Below are positions 50,865 through 59,946 of a DNA stretch of 64,000 nucleotides, in pieces. The DNA is taken from NCBI RefSeq assembly GCF_014698115.1, contig NZ_JACJSJ010000007.1:1-64000 (forward strand). Direction: 5' to 3'. The position numbers and the translations under genes were made by a program. Source of the DNA: Nostoc sp. FACHB-973 (lineage in GTDB: Bacteria; Cyanobacteriota; Cyanobacteriia; Cyanobacteriales; Nostocaceae). Numbering within the stretch: position 1 is the first letter of the stretch; the number at the start of each line of letters is the position of its first letter. The notes below the pieces were generated by a model that was not told the DNA's origin, made no database searches, and saw only the letters and a program-made list of their open reading frames with translations.

Positions 50865-51416
50865 TCATAAAGGTTCTGAGTCTATGCCTTGTGCTTGATA
50901 TACCTGTTCAGTAAATAGCTGAAAATCTAATTCACACGCCTTGAAAGCTTCAGTCGCTTGTGAGTATCCTTGGGCATCAAACAAATCGCGATCGCGGATT
51001 TTAGGTAACCAAGAACGCAGTTTCGCTAGTTCCGCCTCGTTTTCTTCTAATTCTGCGAAGCTGAGGTTACTTATTTGCCGCTCGTGACTCAATTCGCTAT
51101 GAAAATCCCGACATTGCCCCAAAAACTCTTGATATTCTTGGTCTGCCTGCTGTTGAAAACGGTCTACTAACATAGCATTTTGCTCAGGCTCATCAATCCA
51201 AATAGTTAATAAATCTGCCTCGCCACCGCCTGCTGTAATGTCTGCTTTCAATTCTGCCAAATGTTGTTGCAAGTCTTCTCTATCCGGTAGCACGCATACC
51301 GACTGCTGTAGGTACAGTGCGCCCCAGCCTTTGAGTTTACGCCAAACATACACCCGCTGCGTCGATGGCTGTGCGGGTACTTTGTACACGAATAAGTTCC
51401 AACACTTTCTATCCAT
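50865..51416 (-). CDS. ChrB N-terminal-domain-like protein
   Basis: A 183-residue protein resembling the ChrB N-terminal (chromate-resistance regulator) domain: WNLFVYKVPAQPSTQRVYVW, RKLKGWGALYLQQSVCVLPD and the later LRSWLPKIRDRDLFDAQGYS, each with the usual spacing. The C-terminal half is charged helix (ECDF-rich). The separate ChrB C-terminal domain is absent, as in many cyanobacteria. In this subgroup the role as chromate-responsive regulator is only inferred. No chrA gene is present; a potassium-channel-like gene lies downstream on the same strand and an MFS gene lies divergently upstream. Confidence 0.68.
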   Translation of the reverse strand: MDRKCWNLFVYKVPAQPSTQRVYVWRKLKGWGALYLQQSVCVLPDREDLQQHLAELKADITAGGGEADLLTIWIDEPEQNAMLVDRFQQQADQEYQEFLGQCRDFHSELSHERQISNLSFAELEENEAELAKLRSWLPKIRDRDLFDAQGYSQATEAFKACELDFQLFTEQVYQAQGIDSEPL

Positions 51417-51498
51417 AGGTGTATTGTAACAAGTGTTGCAGTCAGTGTAATTTATTGCTAAGGTTTTTATGAAACATCTGTTGCATTAAGAAAAATTT

Positions 51499-51747
51499 AT
51501 GAGTCCAAGCGATCGAGTCGGTGGCATTGATTGGAATCCCATTATCTGTAAGATGGAGCCTCAAGGCATGTCTCACTTACCTGAATATCCAGGGAATTTG
51601 AAGGCTGTTCTTCTAAATCACGCTGGTTTAGCTGAACATCCCAAAGGAGAGAAAGCTTACCACCTTGCCAGAGAAATTGCCAGGTTGACTACCTTCAGCG
51701 ATCCAGAAATCACTTATTGGTTCTCAAGAATTACAGAACTGATGTAG
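51499..51747 (+). CDS. small conserved-looking protein of unknown function
   Basis: An 82-residue soluble protein: MSPSDRVGGIDWNPIICKME, GNLKAVLLNHAGLAEHPKGE, KAYHLAREIARLTTFSDPEI. Composition is protein-like. It lies 63 bp upstream of the MFS gene in the same direction, suggesting one operon. No ribosome site is obvious. I do not recognise a family. Confidence 0.55.
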   Translation: MSPSDRVGGIDWNPIICKMEPQGMSHLPEYPGNLKAVLLNHAGLAEHPKGEKAYHLAREIARLTTFSDPEITYWFSRITELM

Positions 51748-51810
51748 TCAGTAGGTAAAAAGTAAAACAATCCCTATAAATTTAGGGAATTTGTCAGACA
51801 AATAGGCAAT

Positions 51811-53004
51811 ATGCAGCTACAAAATCAATTTTTTCCGAAAATTCCCCGGACTGTTTGGGTATTGGGGTTTGTCAGTCTGCTGACAGATATTAGCTCCGAG
51901 ATGATTAATTCTGTGTTGCCGTTATTTCTGGTGTCAGCTTTAGGCGCGAATGTGTTGACTGTCGGCATTATTGAAGGCATTGCGGAAGCAACAGCTTCAG
52001 TTTTGAAAATTTTTTCGGGAGCGTTGAGTGATTACCTGGGACATCGCAAGGGTTTAGCGGTGTTTGGGTATGGGTTATCTACCTTTGTTAAACCTCTATT
52101 TGCCATAGCTACCAGTCCAACTGGGGTGTTAATAGCTCGATTTGGCGATCGCGTTGGCAAAGGTATCCGAGTCGCACCTCGTGATGCTTTAGTTGCTGAT
52201 TCTACTAGCCCAGAGGTACGTGGTGCAGCCTACGGATTACGTCAATCTCTCGATACCATCGGCGCATTCTTAGGGCCTTTGACAGCGTTTGCCCTGATGG
52301 CTGGTTCCGAAAATAACTTCCGCCTGGTTTTTTGGCTAGCACTCATCCCCGGTTTCTTGGCAGTAGGTTTATTAACAGTAGGAGTAAGCGAGCCGGGAGC
52401 AAGTGAAACTCAAGGGAAACGCAGCAATCCTCTGCAATGGGAAGCTTTAGGCAGTTTAGGTCAAAAATATTGGGTACTTGTAGCAGTGGCGCTGCTATTC
52501 AATTTAGGCAACTCCAGCAATGCTTTTTTGTTGCTGCGAGCCGAGCAAATAGGCATTTCTGCCTCACTGATACCATTGACATTAATGGTGATGAATATGG
52601 CTTATTCGTTCAGCGCTTACCCAATAGGAATACTTTCCGATCGCTTGGGTAGATTTGGGCTATTGGTAGGCGGATTTATTCTATACGCTTTCGTATATCT
52701 GGGCTTCGCTTTTGTACAAGCACCTTGGCAAGTCTGGGGATTGTTTGCCCTTTATGGTTTGCATCTGGGCATGAGTAAAGGATTGCTGTTGGCGCTAGTA
52801 GCAAATAGTATACCTGCAAATCTGCGCGGTACTGCTTTTGGATTTCTGAATTTGGCTGTGGGAATAGCGCTTTTACCTGCTAGTTTCCTAGCTGGTGGTT
52901 TGTGGGAAACACTAGGAGCAGAGGCAACATTTATTGCTGGGAGCTTGTTTGCGATCGCAGCTGTATTATTGTTAGTTTCTCAAACAAACAAATACACGAC
53001 GTAG
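51811..53004 (+). CDS. MFS transporter, 12 transmembrane segments
   Basis: A 397-residue MFS transporter. Helix 1 begins TVWVLGFVSLLTDISSEMIN, a segment typical of this subgroup (small-molecule or metal-associated permeases annotated as MFS). The loop 2-3 motif is GALSDYLGHRKGLAVFGYGL, and RFGDRVGKGIRVAPRDALVA lies after helix 4. The second half repeats the pattern (YPIGILSDRLGRFGLLVGGF). About 12 helices of normal length. Substrate unknown. It follows the small 82-aa gene and is divergent from the ChrB-like gene, which might regulate it. Confidence 0.88.
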   Translation: MQLQNQFFPKIPRTVWVLGFVSLLTDISSEMINSVLPLFLVSALGANVLTVGIIEGIAEATASVLKIFSGALSDYLGHRKGLAVFGYGLSTFVKPLFAIATSPTGVLIARFGDRVGKGIRVAPRDALVADSTSPEVRGAAYGLRQSLDTIGAFLGPLTAFALMAGSENNFRLVFWLALIPGFLAVGLLTVGVSEPGASETQGKRSNPLQWEALGSLGQKYWVLVAVALLFNLGNSSNAFLLLRAEQIGISASLIPLTLMVMNMAYSFSAYPIGILSDRLGRFGLLVGGFILYAFVYLGFAFVQAPWQVWGLFALYGLHLGMSKGLLLALVANSIPANLRGTAFGFLNLAVGIALLPASFLAGGLWETLGAEATFIAGSLFAIAAVLLLVSQTNKYTT

Positions 53005-53274
53005 AAATTGAACCACAGAGGAGGCCGAGGACAGTGGAAGTCCTAAAATATTAAATTCGACCAAAAGCAAAAATGATATCCTTAATTTAATATCAAAATC
53101 AATGGCGATGGAGCTCGCCAAAACCGCCTTTCCAGTCCTAAAAATGATCGCTTGGAAGGCTGATGGCTCCTACTTTCTTCGCTAACTGCGGGAGAGTAGG
53201 GCTTGGCTAAATGCATTACCTGACTCTCCTGTAGAAAGTGTAAGTCTACAAATAGCGCCTCAAGGAGTCATGGA

Positions 53275-54618
53275 ATGCTAGCCAGTGTAATGAAATATCT
53301 TCGTCAATTTGAACCGTTTATTGCACTACCACACCTAATTAAATGGTTGCCCATTTCCTTTGTAGTTGGCATTCTTGCAGGAACTGCATCAGCGATTCTT
53401 TTAGCATCATTAGAATGGGCAACTGATTGGCGAGAATCACATCGGTGGATTATTGCTTTACTTCCCATTGGTGGCTTTTTAAGTGGTTTAATTTATCATC
53501 AATTTGGTCGGACTGTAGAAGCTGGAAATAATCTTTTGCTGGAAGAAATCCATAATCCTAAAAATATTATTCCTGCACGTATGGCTCCTCTTGTTTTACT
53601 AGGAACAGACTTAACTCACTTCTTTGGTGGTTCAGCCGGTCGGGAAGGTACAGCATTACAAATGGGTGCTTCTTTGGCAGACCAGTTAACTAAAATCTTC
53701 CATTTTAAAGGAGCCAATAGGCGAATTTTATTAACAGCAGGTATCAGTGGGGGATTTGCTTCAGTTTTCGGTACTCCCTTAGCTGGAACTGTATTTGGTC
53801 TAGAAGTTTTAGCCATTGGAAAAATTCATTACGACGCTCTTTTTGCTTCTTTAATTGCCGCGATCGTTGGCAATCAAGTAACTTTACTATTTGGTTTACA
53901 TCATACAGCATACCGACACGCTGCATCCATACCGAAGTTAACAATTTGGGGATTAATTTCTGCGATTATTGCAGGTGTAATCTTTGGAATAGTTGCAAGA
54001 TTTTTTGCTCAAGTAACTCACAAAATTAGTCACTTTTTTAAAGCCAAAATATCCTATCCTCCAATACGTCCTTTAATCGGCGGTGCCCTGATAGCAATAA
54101 TTGTTGGATTAACTGGTACAACTAAGTACATTGGGCTTGGTATCCCAACTATCGTTGATGCTTTCTACAATCAGCTACCACCTTGGGATTTTGCAGCCAA
54201 ATTGGGGTTAACTGCTTTAACTTTAGGTGCAGGTTTTAAAGGAGGAGAGGTGACACCTTTATTTTTTATTGGTGCAACATTAGGTAATACTTTGTCGTTG
54301 ATTTTGGGATTACCTGCACCATTATTAGCAGGAATGGGATTTGTGGGTGTGTTTGCAGGTGCTGCAAATACACCTTTAGCATCAACTCTTATGGGAATTG
54401 AATTATTTGGTTTAGAATCAGGGGTATTTATTGCTATTGGTTGTGTAGTAAGTTACTTATTTTCAGGTCATTCCGGAATTTATTCGGCACAGCGTATCGG
54501 GTTGAGTAAATACTCTGCTGTATATTTAGAAGAAGGGATGACTTTGGCTAATTATAGGCGACCAAAAATTGATTTACCTGATGATAGTAAACAACGAGAA
54601 AGTAATTCTCAGGAATAA
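53275..54618 (+). CDS. ClC-family chloride channel or chloride/proton exchanger
   Basis: A 447-residue ClC protein. The selectivity and gating motifs are visible: GGSAGREGTALQMGA (R123, gating Glu E124), the middle GFKGGEVTPLFFIGATLGNT and a late hydrophobic TP-rich segment AGAANTPLASTLMGIELFGL, with the usual 10-12 helices. The G-x-F-x-P anion motif appears modified (GGFASVFGTPLAGTVFGLEV). It lacks C-terminal CBS domains, like other short bacterial ClCs. The gating Glu is present, which favours an exchanger mechanism or a fluoride-type channel, but which is not decided. It is convergent with nifJ across a repeat-rich spacer. Confidence 0.9.
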   Translation: MLASVMKYLRQFEPFIALPHLIKWLPISFVVGILAGTASAILLASLEWATDWRESHRWIIALLPIGGFLSGLIYHQFGRTVEAGNNLLLEEIHNPKNIIPARMAPLVLLGTDLTHFFGGSAGREGTALQMGASLADQLTKIFHFKGANRRILLTAGISGGFASVFGTPLAGTVFGLEVLAIGKIHYDALFASLIAAIVGNQVTLLFGLHHTAYRHAASIPKLTIWGLISAIIAGVIFGIVARFFAQVTHKISHFFKAKISYPPIRPLIGGALIAIIVGLTGTTKYIGLGIPTIVDAFYNQLPPWDFAAKLGLTALTLGAGFKGGEVTPLFFIGATLGNTLSLILGLPAPLLAGMGFVGVFAGAANTPLASTLMGIELFGLESGVFIAIGCVVSYLFSGHSGIYSAQRIGLSKYSAVYLEEGMTLANYRRPKIDLPDDSKQRESNSQE

Positions 54619-54693
54619 ATTTTTGACGCAATTAATTAGCATTGCATCATTATTTATTACACAATACCATTGTAAATGAAGCGATTTTTCATC

Positions 54694-54852
54694 ACCAAAA
54701 CCGCAATTTTGTAACGAAAATAATTGTGTTTGTTACCAAAATCGCAATTTTGTAACAAAAATAATTGTGTTTGTAACGAAAACGATCGCGTTTGCCACCA
54801 AAAACTACGATTTGGTAACGAAAACGATCGCGTTTGCCACCAAAACCACTGC
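54694..54852. repeat. imperfect tandem repeat, 21/42-bp period
   Basis: Alternating half-units of about 21 bp, such as ACCAAAATCGCAATTTTGTA and ACGAAAATAATTGTGTTTGT, giving about four 42-bp units in which the second half changes to ACGAAAACGATCGCGTTTGC. It fills the spacer between clc and nifJ and ends six bases before the nifJ stop. Confidence 0.85.
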
Positions 54853-54858
54853 AAATGT

Positions 54859-57800
54859 TCAAAGAATCTCGCGTTTTGCTAGATATTGGTACATCTGCCA
54901 ACGTGCATCTACCTCGGCTTGGGCTTGTTCTAACAAGTGCTTGGCAAGTTCCGGTTTACTCTTGGTGAGCATTTTGAAGCGATTTTCTTGATACATTGAA
55001 TGTTCTACAGGTTGTGTTGGCGATCGCATATCCAATTGCAAGGGATTTTTACCTTGTTTTTGCAACTCTGGATTATGCCGATACAACAACCAACGCCCTG
55101 ATTCTACCAGAGTTTTTTGATGATTCATGCCTGTAGTCATATTAATGCCGTGGGCGATGCAATGGCTATAAGCAATAATCAGCGATGGCCCATCATAAGC
55201 CTCTGCTTCCAAAAATGCCTTTAGGGTATGTTCATCTCTAGCACCAAGGGCTACACTGGCTACGTAGACATTTCCGTAGGTCATGGCAATCATACCCAAG
55301 TCTTTCTTTGGCGCAGGCTTACCACTGGCGGCATATTTCGCAACTGCTGCTCGTGGCGTGGCTTTGGAAGATTGACCGCCTGTGTTGGAATATACTTCTG
55401 TATCCATGACTAAGATGTTGACATTGCGACCACTAGCCAGCACATGATCGATACCACCAAAGTCAATATCATATGCCCAACCGTCACCGCCAACAATCCA
55501 AACGCTCTTTTTCACCAAATAATCAGCAATTGATTTTAGATTTTGGATTTTGGATTTGAGATTCGGGTTGAGAGTTAGGATTTCATCTAACTTTTGCTGC
55601 AACAATTCTATTCTTTCCCGCTGCTCCCAAATGTCAGCTTCAGATTTTTGTTCTGCTTTGAGGATAGATTGAACTAAATCCTCAGGAATTATTTCCCCAT
55701 TCCCCACTCCCCATTCCCCACTCCCCAATTGTTGCAAAAGTTCCGCTGCAAATTCGGCTTGTTTATCCACAGATAAACGAAAGCCAAAACCGAATTCGGC
55801 GTTATCTTCAAATAAATTATTAGACCATGCTGGGCCGCGTCCTTGGGCGTTGGTTGTCCAGGGTGTTGTGGGGAGGTTACCGCCGTAAATTGAAGAACAT
55901 CCTGTAGCATTGGCGATGACGGCGCGATCGCCAAACAATTGGGTTAATAATTTTAAGTAAGGTGTCTCACCACAACCTGCACAAGCACCAGAGAATTCAA
56001 ATAAAGGTTCTTGCAATTGTTGTTGGCGAATTTGGTTTAATTTCAACTGCCGTCTGTCAGGATTGGGCAAACTTAAAAAGAAATCCCAGTTCTTTTGCTC
56101 TTGTTCCCGCAATGGCAATTGTTGTGCCATATTAATGGCTTTTCGCAATGGTTCAGCTTTATTTTTTGCAGGGCAGACTTCTACACAAATCGCACATCCC
56201 GTACAATCTTCTGGAGCTACCTGAATGGTAAATTTTTGATTGGCAAAGTCTTTATCTTTGGCGTTAATTGACTTGAAGGTTTCTGGTGCCTTAACTAACT
56301 CATCGACTTGATAAGCCTTTGCGCGGATAGCACTGTGCGGACAAACCATCACGCACTTACCACATTGAACGCAGACATCTGCTTCCCATACAGGTATCTC
56401 TTCGGCAACGTTACGTTTTTCCCACTTCGCAGTACCTACAGGAAAGATGCCGTCAGCTGGTAGTGAGCTGACAGGTAAATCATCACCTTCCCAAATCATG
56501 ATTTTACCTAAAACTTCCTGGACAAATTTGGGAATGGGGAGTGGGGAGTGGGGAGTGGGGAGTGGGGAGTGGGGAGTGGGGAGTGTCTGTGGTATGTCTA
56601 CTTTATGTAAGTTCTCTAAGGTGTTGTCTACGGCTTGCAAGTTCATGCGGACAACTTCTGCACCTTTTTTGCCGTAAGTCTTTTCGATCGCTTGTTTGAT
56701 TTTAGCGATCGCTTCTTCTTGGGGCAAGACTCCCGCTAAGGCAAAGAAGCAGACTTGCATGATAGTGTTAATTCTGCCACCCATGCCACTTTCACGGGCG
56801 ACTTGATTGGCATTAATTACATATAACTTCAACTGTTTATCGATAATTTGCTGCTGCACCTTTAGCGGTAAATTTTCCCAGACGCTATCTGTATCATAGG
56901 GGCTATTAAGCAACAAAATTGCCCCGTGAGTAGCAGCTTTTAAAACATCTATACGTTCTAGAAATCCCCAGTGATGACAACCAATAAAGTTAGCTTGGTC
57001 TATTAGGTAAGTGGAGCGAATTGGCTCTTTCCCAAAGCGCAAATGAGAAACGGTCATCGAGCCAGATTTCTTAGAGTCATAGACAAAGTAACCTTGGGCA
57101 TAATTATCGGTTTCTTCACCAATAATCTTGATGGAGTTTTTGTTAGCACCAACTGTACCATCTGAACCCAACCCATAGAACATTGCCCTGACAACACCAT
57201 TTGATTCTGTGGAGAAGTTGGGGTCAAAGTCGAGAGAAGTGTAAGTAACGTCGTCATTAATACCAATAGTAAAATGCTTCTTCGGTTGACTTTGGGCAAG
57301 GTTATCAAAAATGCCTTTTACCATCGCCGGCGTAAATTCTTTGGATGAAAGACCGTAGCGACCGCCGATGATTTTGGGGGATGAGGGGGATATTGCTTCC
57401 ATCACTCCCTCATCTCCCCCTGCTCCCTCATCTCCCCACGCTTCATGAATAGCAGCCACCACATCTAAATACAAAGGCTCACCGGCGCTACCTGGTTCTT
57501 TGGTGCGGTCGAGAACGGCGATCGCTTGTACACTACTAGGTAAAGCTGCAACAAATCTCTGGACATCAAAGGGGCGATAGAGTCGCACTTTCACCACACC
57601 AACTTTTTCACCACGGGCGTTGAGATAATCTACTGTTTCATGGACGGTTTCACAGCCAGAACCCATGAGAACGATGACGCGGGAGGCATCGCTAGCTCCA
57701 TAATATTCATAGATTTGGTAATACCTGCCTGTGCGTTCTCCAAATCTGTCCATGATTCGCTGGACAATTTCGGGACAGGCGTTGTAGTAAGGGTTAGCGC

Positions 57801-58491
57801 CTTCACGAGACTGGAAGTAGACATCGGGGTTTTGGGCAGTACCCCGCAATACTGGGCGGTCTGGGGTGAGGGCGCGGCTGCGGTGGGCGAGTATTAGGTT
57901 ATCATCGATGAGCGATCGCAAATCATCATCTGCAAGCAGTTTGACTTTCTGCACTTCATGGGAAGTACGGAAACCATCAAAGAAATGCATAAATGAGACT
58001 CGCGTCTCTAGGGTAGCAGCATGGGCAATGAGAGCAAAATCTTGACTTTCCTGCACCGAGGCGGAACACAGCAGGGCAAAACCAGTAGCCCTAGCCGCCA
58101 TTACGTCGCTATGGTCACCAAAAATTGATAAAGCATGAGTAGCCAGGGAGCGTGCTGCAACGTGAACTACAGCGCTAGTTAATTCACCTGCAATTTTGTA
58201 GAGATTGGGTATCATTAACAATAATCCCTGAGATGCGGTAAAGGTGGTACTCAGGGAACCTGTTTGCAATGCTCCATGTACAGCAGCTGCGGCTCCGCCT
58301 TCGCTTTGCATCTGCACAACGCTGGGAATAGTCCCCCACAAGTTCGGACGACCTTCCGCTGACCAAGCATCCGCCCATTCACCCATTGCTGAAGAGGGGG
58401 TGATAGGATAAATGGCGATCGCTTCATTTAATTTGTAAGCAACACGGGCAACAGCTTCATTCCCGTCGATAGTTGCAAAGGTTTTGTTCAT
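54859..58491 (-). CDS. nifJ: pyruvate:ferredoxin (flavodoxin) oxidoreductase
   Basis: A 1210-residue enzyme that decarboxylates pyruvate to acetyl-CoA, reducing ferredoxin or flavodoxin. This supplies nitrogenase or fermentation electrons in heterocystous species. N-terminal ThDP-pyrimidine domain (YPITPSSAMGEWADAW), then gamma domain, two [4Fe-4S] motifs (CVQCGKCVMVCPHSAIRAK and CTGCAICVEVCPAKN), further ligands CAGCGETPY, and a ThDP-binding C-terminal domain (GGDGWAYDIDFGGIDHVLA). Odd: at least four in-frame repeat insertions, at residues about 350-370 (GDEGAGGDEGV), about 636-655 (TPHSPLPTPHSPLP), about 921-935 (GEWGVGNGE) and about 975 (NLKSKIQNLKS). They make it slightly longer than usual. 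All lie between conserved blocks, so function is probably kept. Confidence 0.95.
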   Translation of the reverse strand: MNKTFATIDGNEAVARVAYKLNEAIAIYPITPSSAMGEWADAWSAEGRPNLWGTIPSVVQMQSEGGAAAAVHGALQTGSLSTTFTASQGLLLMIPNLYKIAGELTSAVVHVAARSLATHALSIFGDHSDVMAARATGFALLCSASVQESQDFALIAHAATLETRVSFMHFFDGFRTSHEVQKVKLLADDDLRSLIDDNLILAHRSRALTPDRPVLRGTAQNPDVYFQSREGANPYYNACPEIVQRIMDRFGERTGRYYQIYEYYGASDASRVIVLMGSGCETVHETVDYLNARGEKVGVVKVRLYRPFDVQRFVAALPSSVQAIAVLDRTKEPGSAGEPLYLDVVAAIHEAWGDEGAGGDEGVMEAISPSSPKIIGGRYGLSSKEFTPAMVKGIFDNLAQSQPKKHFTIGINDDVTYTSLDFDPNFSTESNGVVRAMFYGLGSDGTVGANKNSIKIIGEETDNYAQGYFVYDSKKSGSMTVSHLRFGKEPIRSTYLIDQANFIGCHHWGFLERIDVLKAATHGAILLLNSPYDTDSVWENLPLKVQQQIIDKQLKLYVINANQVARESGMGGRINTIMQVCFFALAGVLPQEEAIAKIKQAIEKTYGKKGAEVVRMNLQAVDNTLENLHKVDIPQTLPTPHSPLPTPHSPLPIPKFVQEVLGKIMIWEGDDLPVSSLPADGIFPVGTAKWEKRNVAEEIPVWEADVCVQCGKCVMVCPHSAIRAKAYQVDELVKAPETFKSINAKDKDFANQKFTIQVAPEDCTGCAICVEVCPAKNKAEPLRKAINMAQQLPLREQEQKNWDFFLSLPNPDRRQLKLNQIRQQQLQEPLFEFSGACAGCGETPYLKLLTQLFGDRAVIANATGCSSIYGGNLPTTPWTTNAQGRGPAWSNNLFEDNAEFGFGFRLSVDKQAEFAAELLQQLGSGEWGVGNGEIIPEDLVQSILKAEQKSEADIWEQRERIELLQQKLDEILTLNPNLKSKIQNLKSIADYLVKKSVWIVGGDGWAYDIDFGGIDHVLASGRNVNILVMDTEVYSNTGGQSSKATPRAAVAKYAASGKPAPKKDLGMIAMTYGNVYVASVALGARDEHTLKAFLEAEAYDGPSLIIAYSHCIAHGINMTTGMNHQKTLVESGRWLLYRHNPELQKQGKNPLQLDMRSPTQPVEHSMYQENRFKMLTKSKPELAKHLLEQAQAEVDARWQMYQYLAKREIL
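55690..55729. repeat. STRR insertion inside nifJ (site 3)
   Basis: CCCCACT/CCCCATT heptamers, about five copies, in frame within nifJ and encoding GSGEWGVGNGE on the minus strand. The other sites are at 55530-55566 (ATTTTGG type), 56534-56585 (GGGGAGT type) and about 57371-57440 (CTCCCTCAT 9-mers). Confidence 0.9.
56534..56585. repeat. STRR insertion inside nifJ (site 2)
   Basis: Seven GGGGAGT heptamers in the plus strand, read on the minus strand as TPHSPLP repeated. 7 x 3 = 21 bp gives one seven-residue period, so copy number changes in multiples of three keep the frame. Confidence 0.92.
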
Positions 58492-59077
58492 AATTTGATT
58501 TTTGTCCCCACGTCTAAAGATGCGTAATTCGTAATTAAGATTCGTCAGATTTGATCTGGGTTTCTGGATTTAGGTCTGTTGCCGGATTTGAGAGAATTGG
58601 TATAAATAGAAAAATTAGAAATAGCCAAAGCCAGATGTAGGGGCACGGCACTGCTGTGCCCCTACAGGTGTACCTCGCCCTTGTCGGGAAACGCTATATA
58701 GGAATCAGGTTTGATTAAAGAGCCTGAAGATTAGCACACTGTTTCCCTATTGCCTGCTTCTGCTAGAAAGTTAACTTTCAATAAATACTGCAAATATTAG
58801 TATCTCATTTGAGATTTAGCATCTATTAATATGTATTAATTATGTACTCAATAACCAAAGTTTTGATGAGATAAGGCTTTGGGGTAGTTGATTCTTTTTT
58901 GTGGGGTATGGGGTCGGGAATCGTTGATATTTTAGGTTGCTATAGCCGTTGTCAAATCGCAAAGCAAAGACGCGATAAATCGGCGTCTCTACAAAAGATT
59001 GATTCTTGTAGAGACGCCGATTTATCGCGTCTCTTGTCTTAACGTTAAAAAAACATAAAATAGCCTAAGTAGAGTAT
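58492..59077. other. intergenic with MITE-like copies and long inverted repeat
   Basis: Contains the palindromic copy at 58621-58698 (ends GGGAAACGCTATATAGG, palindrome 58637-58665), a partial copy beginning TATAGCCGTT at 58941, and the 25-bp-arm inverted repeat at 58968-59032. The spacer upstream of nifJ must hold its promoter; no NtcA site (GTA-N8-TAC) was confirmed by eye. Confidence 0.6.
58968..59032. repeat. 25-bp-arm inverted repeat
   Basis: Arms AGACGCGATAAATCGGCGTC (first 20 of 25) and the exact complement, separated by 15 nt. It would form a very stable hairpin. The arm contains palindrome-like GTAGAGACGC units known to me as dispersed in Nostoc genomes. Confidence 0.9.
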
Positions 59078-59911
59078 TCAAATCTTGACGGATGTAAAAT
59101 CGCCACCGCCAAATGAGGTAAAACCACGTAACTTTAAAGATTGAGCGATCGCATTTTCAGCCGATTGCTTATAATCCTGCTTTTTCTTGTCTTCGAGTTG
59201 CTTTTCTTCATCCCTGAATAAATCTTGACTCAAAGATTTAATCGTCTCATCAATTTTCTGTCCAACCCCATCAGGTGACTGCTCGATTTGTTCTGTTAAA
59301 TCCCGTAGTTTAGTAACAATTTCTTGGAGATATTCTTCAAGGTTAGCGGAGGAAAGTACCTCTTGTAACTTAATAGGTAGTTCGTCAATTTCTTCGCTGA
59401 TGTTGATTCCTTGGGCTTGTAGTGTTTCTCTTAAGGAACGTACACGCGATCGCGCACTCTCAACTTGAGTAGAATTTTCCGAGGTTGATTCACCTAAAAA
59501 TTCTTTTAATTGAGTATAAATATTAACAAAAGCTTTTTGGGCAGCTTCAGGATTGTTTTGCAGTTCTTCAGGAGTAACACCCAAAAGTGAGGAGAGAATA
59601 TCTGGGACTGATGGAGTTTCATTAGCTGGTGGAGAAGCTTTTTCTGAGGTTTGTGTTGAGAAGAACATCAGGTTAGAGACAGCAGTTTTTGCTTGCGCCA
59701 TCGCCTGATTCATTTCATTTTCCAGGTATGCTTTTGCTGCTGACTCTGGAATTTCAAAGCTAGCGATCGCAATTTGCGTAACTTTCTTTTGGATGCCAGT
59801 AAGGGTAGAGATGACAAAGCGACCCCTAGATAGCTTTTGGTTATCGGGAATCAGAAAATAACGCGATCGCTTGGAATCAGTCCAGAATGTTAGTTGATTT
59901 TCACTGCTCAT
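59078..59911 (-). CDS. helical protein of unknown function in toxin-like locus
   Basis: A 277-residue protein, soluble. The N-terminal region (about 1-85) has mixed strands (NQLTFWTDSKRSRYFLIPDN, RGRFVISTLTGIQKKVTQIA), and the rest is helical and acidic with coiled-coil-like segments (ARSRVRSLRETLQAQGINIS, EEYLQEIVTKLRDLTEQIEQ, RDEEKQLEDKKKQDYKQSAE), ending GGGDFTSVKI. No enzyme motif. It is the last of three same-strand genes headed by the large toxin-like protein, with 35 bp between it and the 264-aa gene. Scaffold, chaperone or second immunity role is possible; none is shown. Confidence 0.7.
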   Translation of the reverse strand: MSSENQLTFWTDSKRSRYFLIPDNQKLSRGRFVISTLTGIQKKVTQIAIASFEIPESAAKAYLENEMNQAMAQAKTAVSNLMFFSTQTSEKASPPANETPSVPDILSSLLGVTPEELQNNPEAAQKAFVNIYTQLKEFLGESTSENSTQVESARSRVRSLRETLQAQGINISEEIDELPIKLQEVLSSANLEEYLQEIVTKLRDLTEQIEQSPDGVGQKIDETIKSLSQDLFRDEEKQLEDKKKQDYKQSAENAIAQSLKLRGFTSFGGGDFTSVKI

Positions 59912-59946
59912 ATTAATCTATAATTTATAGTTATGCTGTGGACAAA

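Noticed and set aside
54657-54991. Plus- and minus-strand frames over the 21/42-bp repeat
   Set aside because: Repeat-derived frames overlapping the end of nifJ. Composition is repetitive and there is no start signal.
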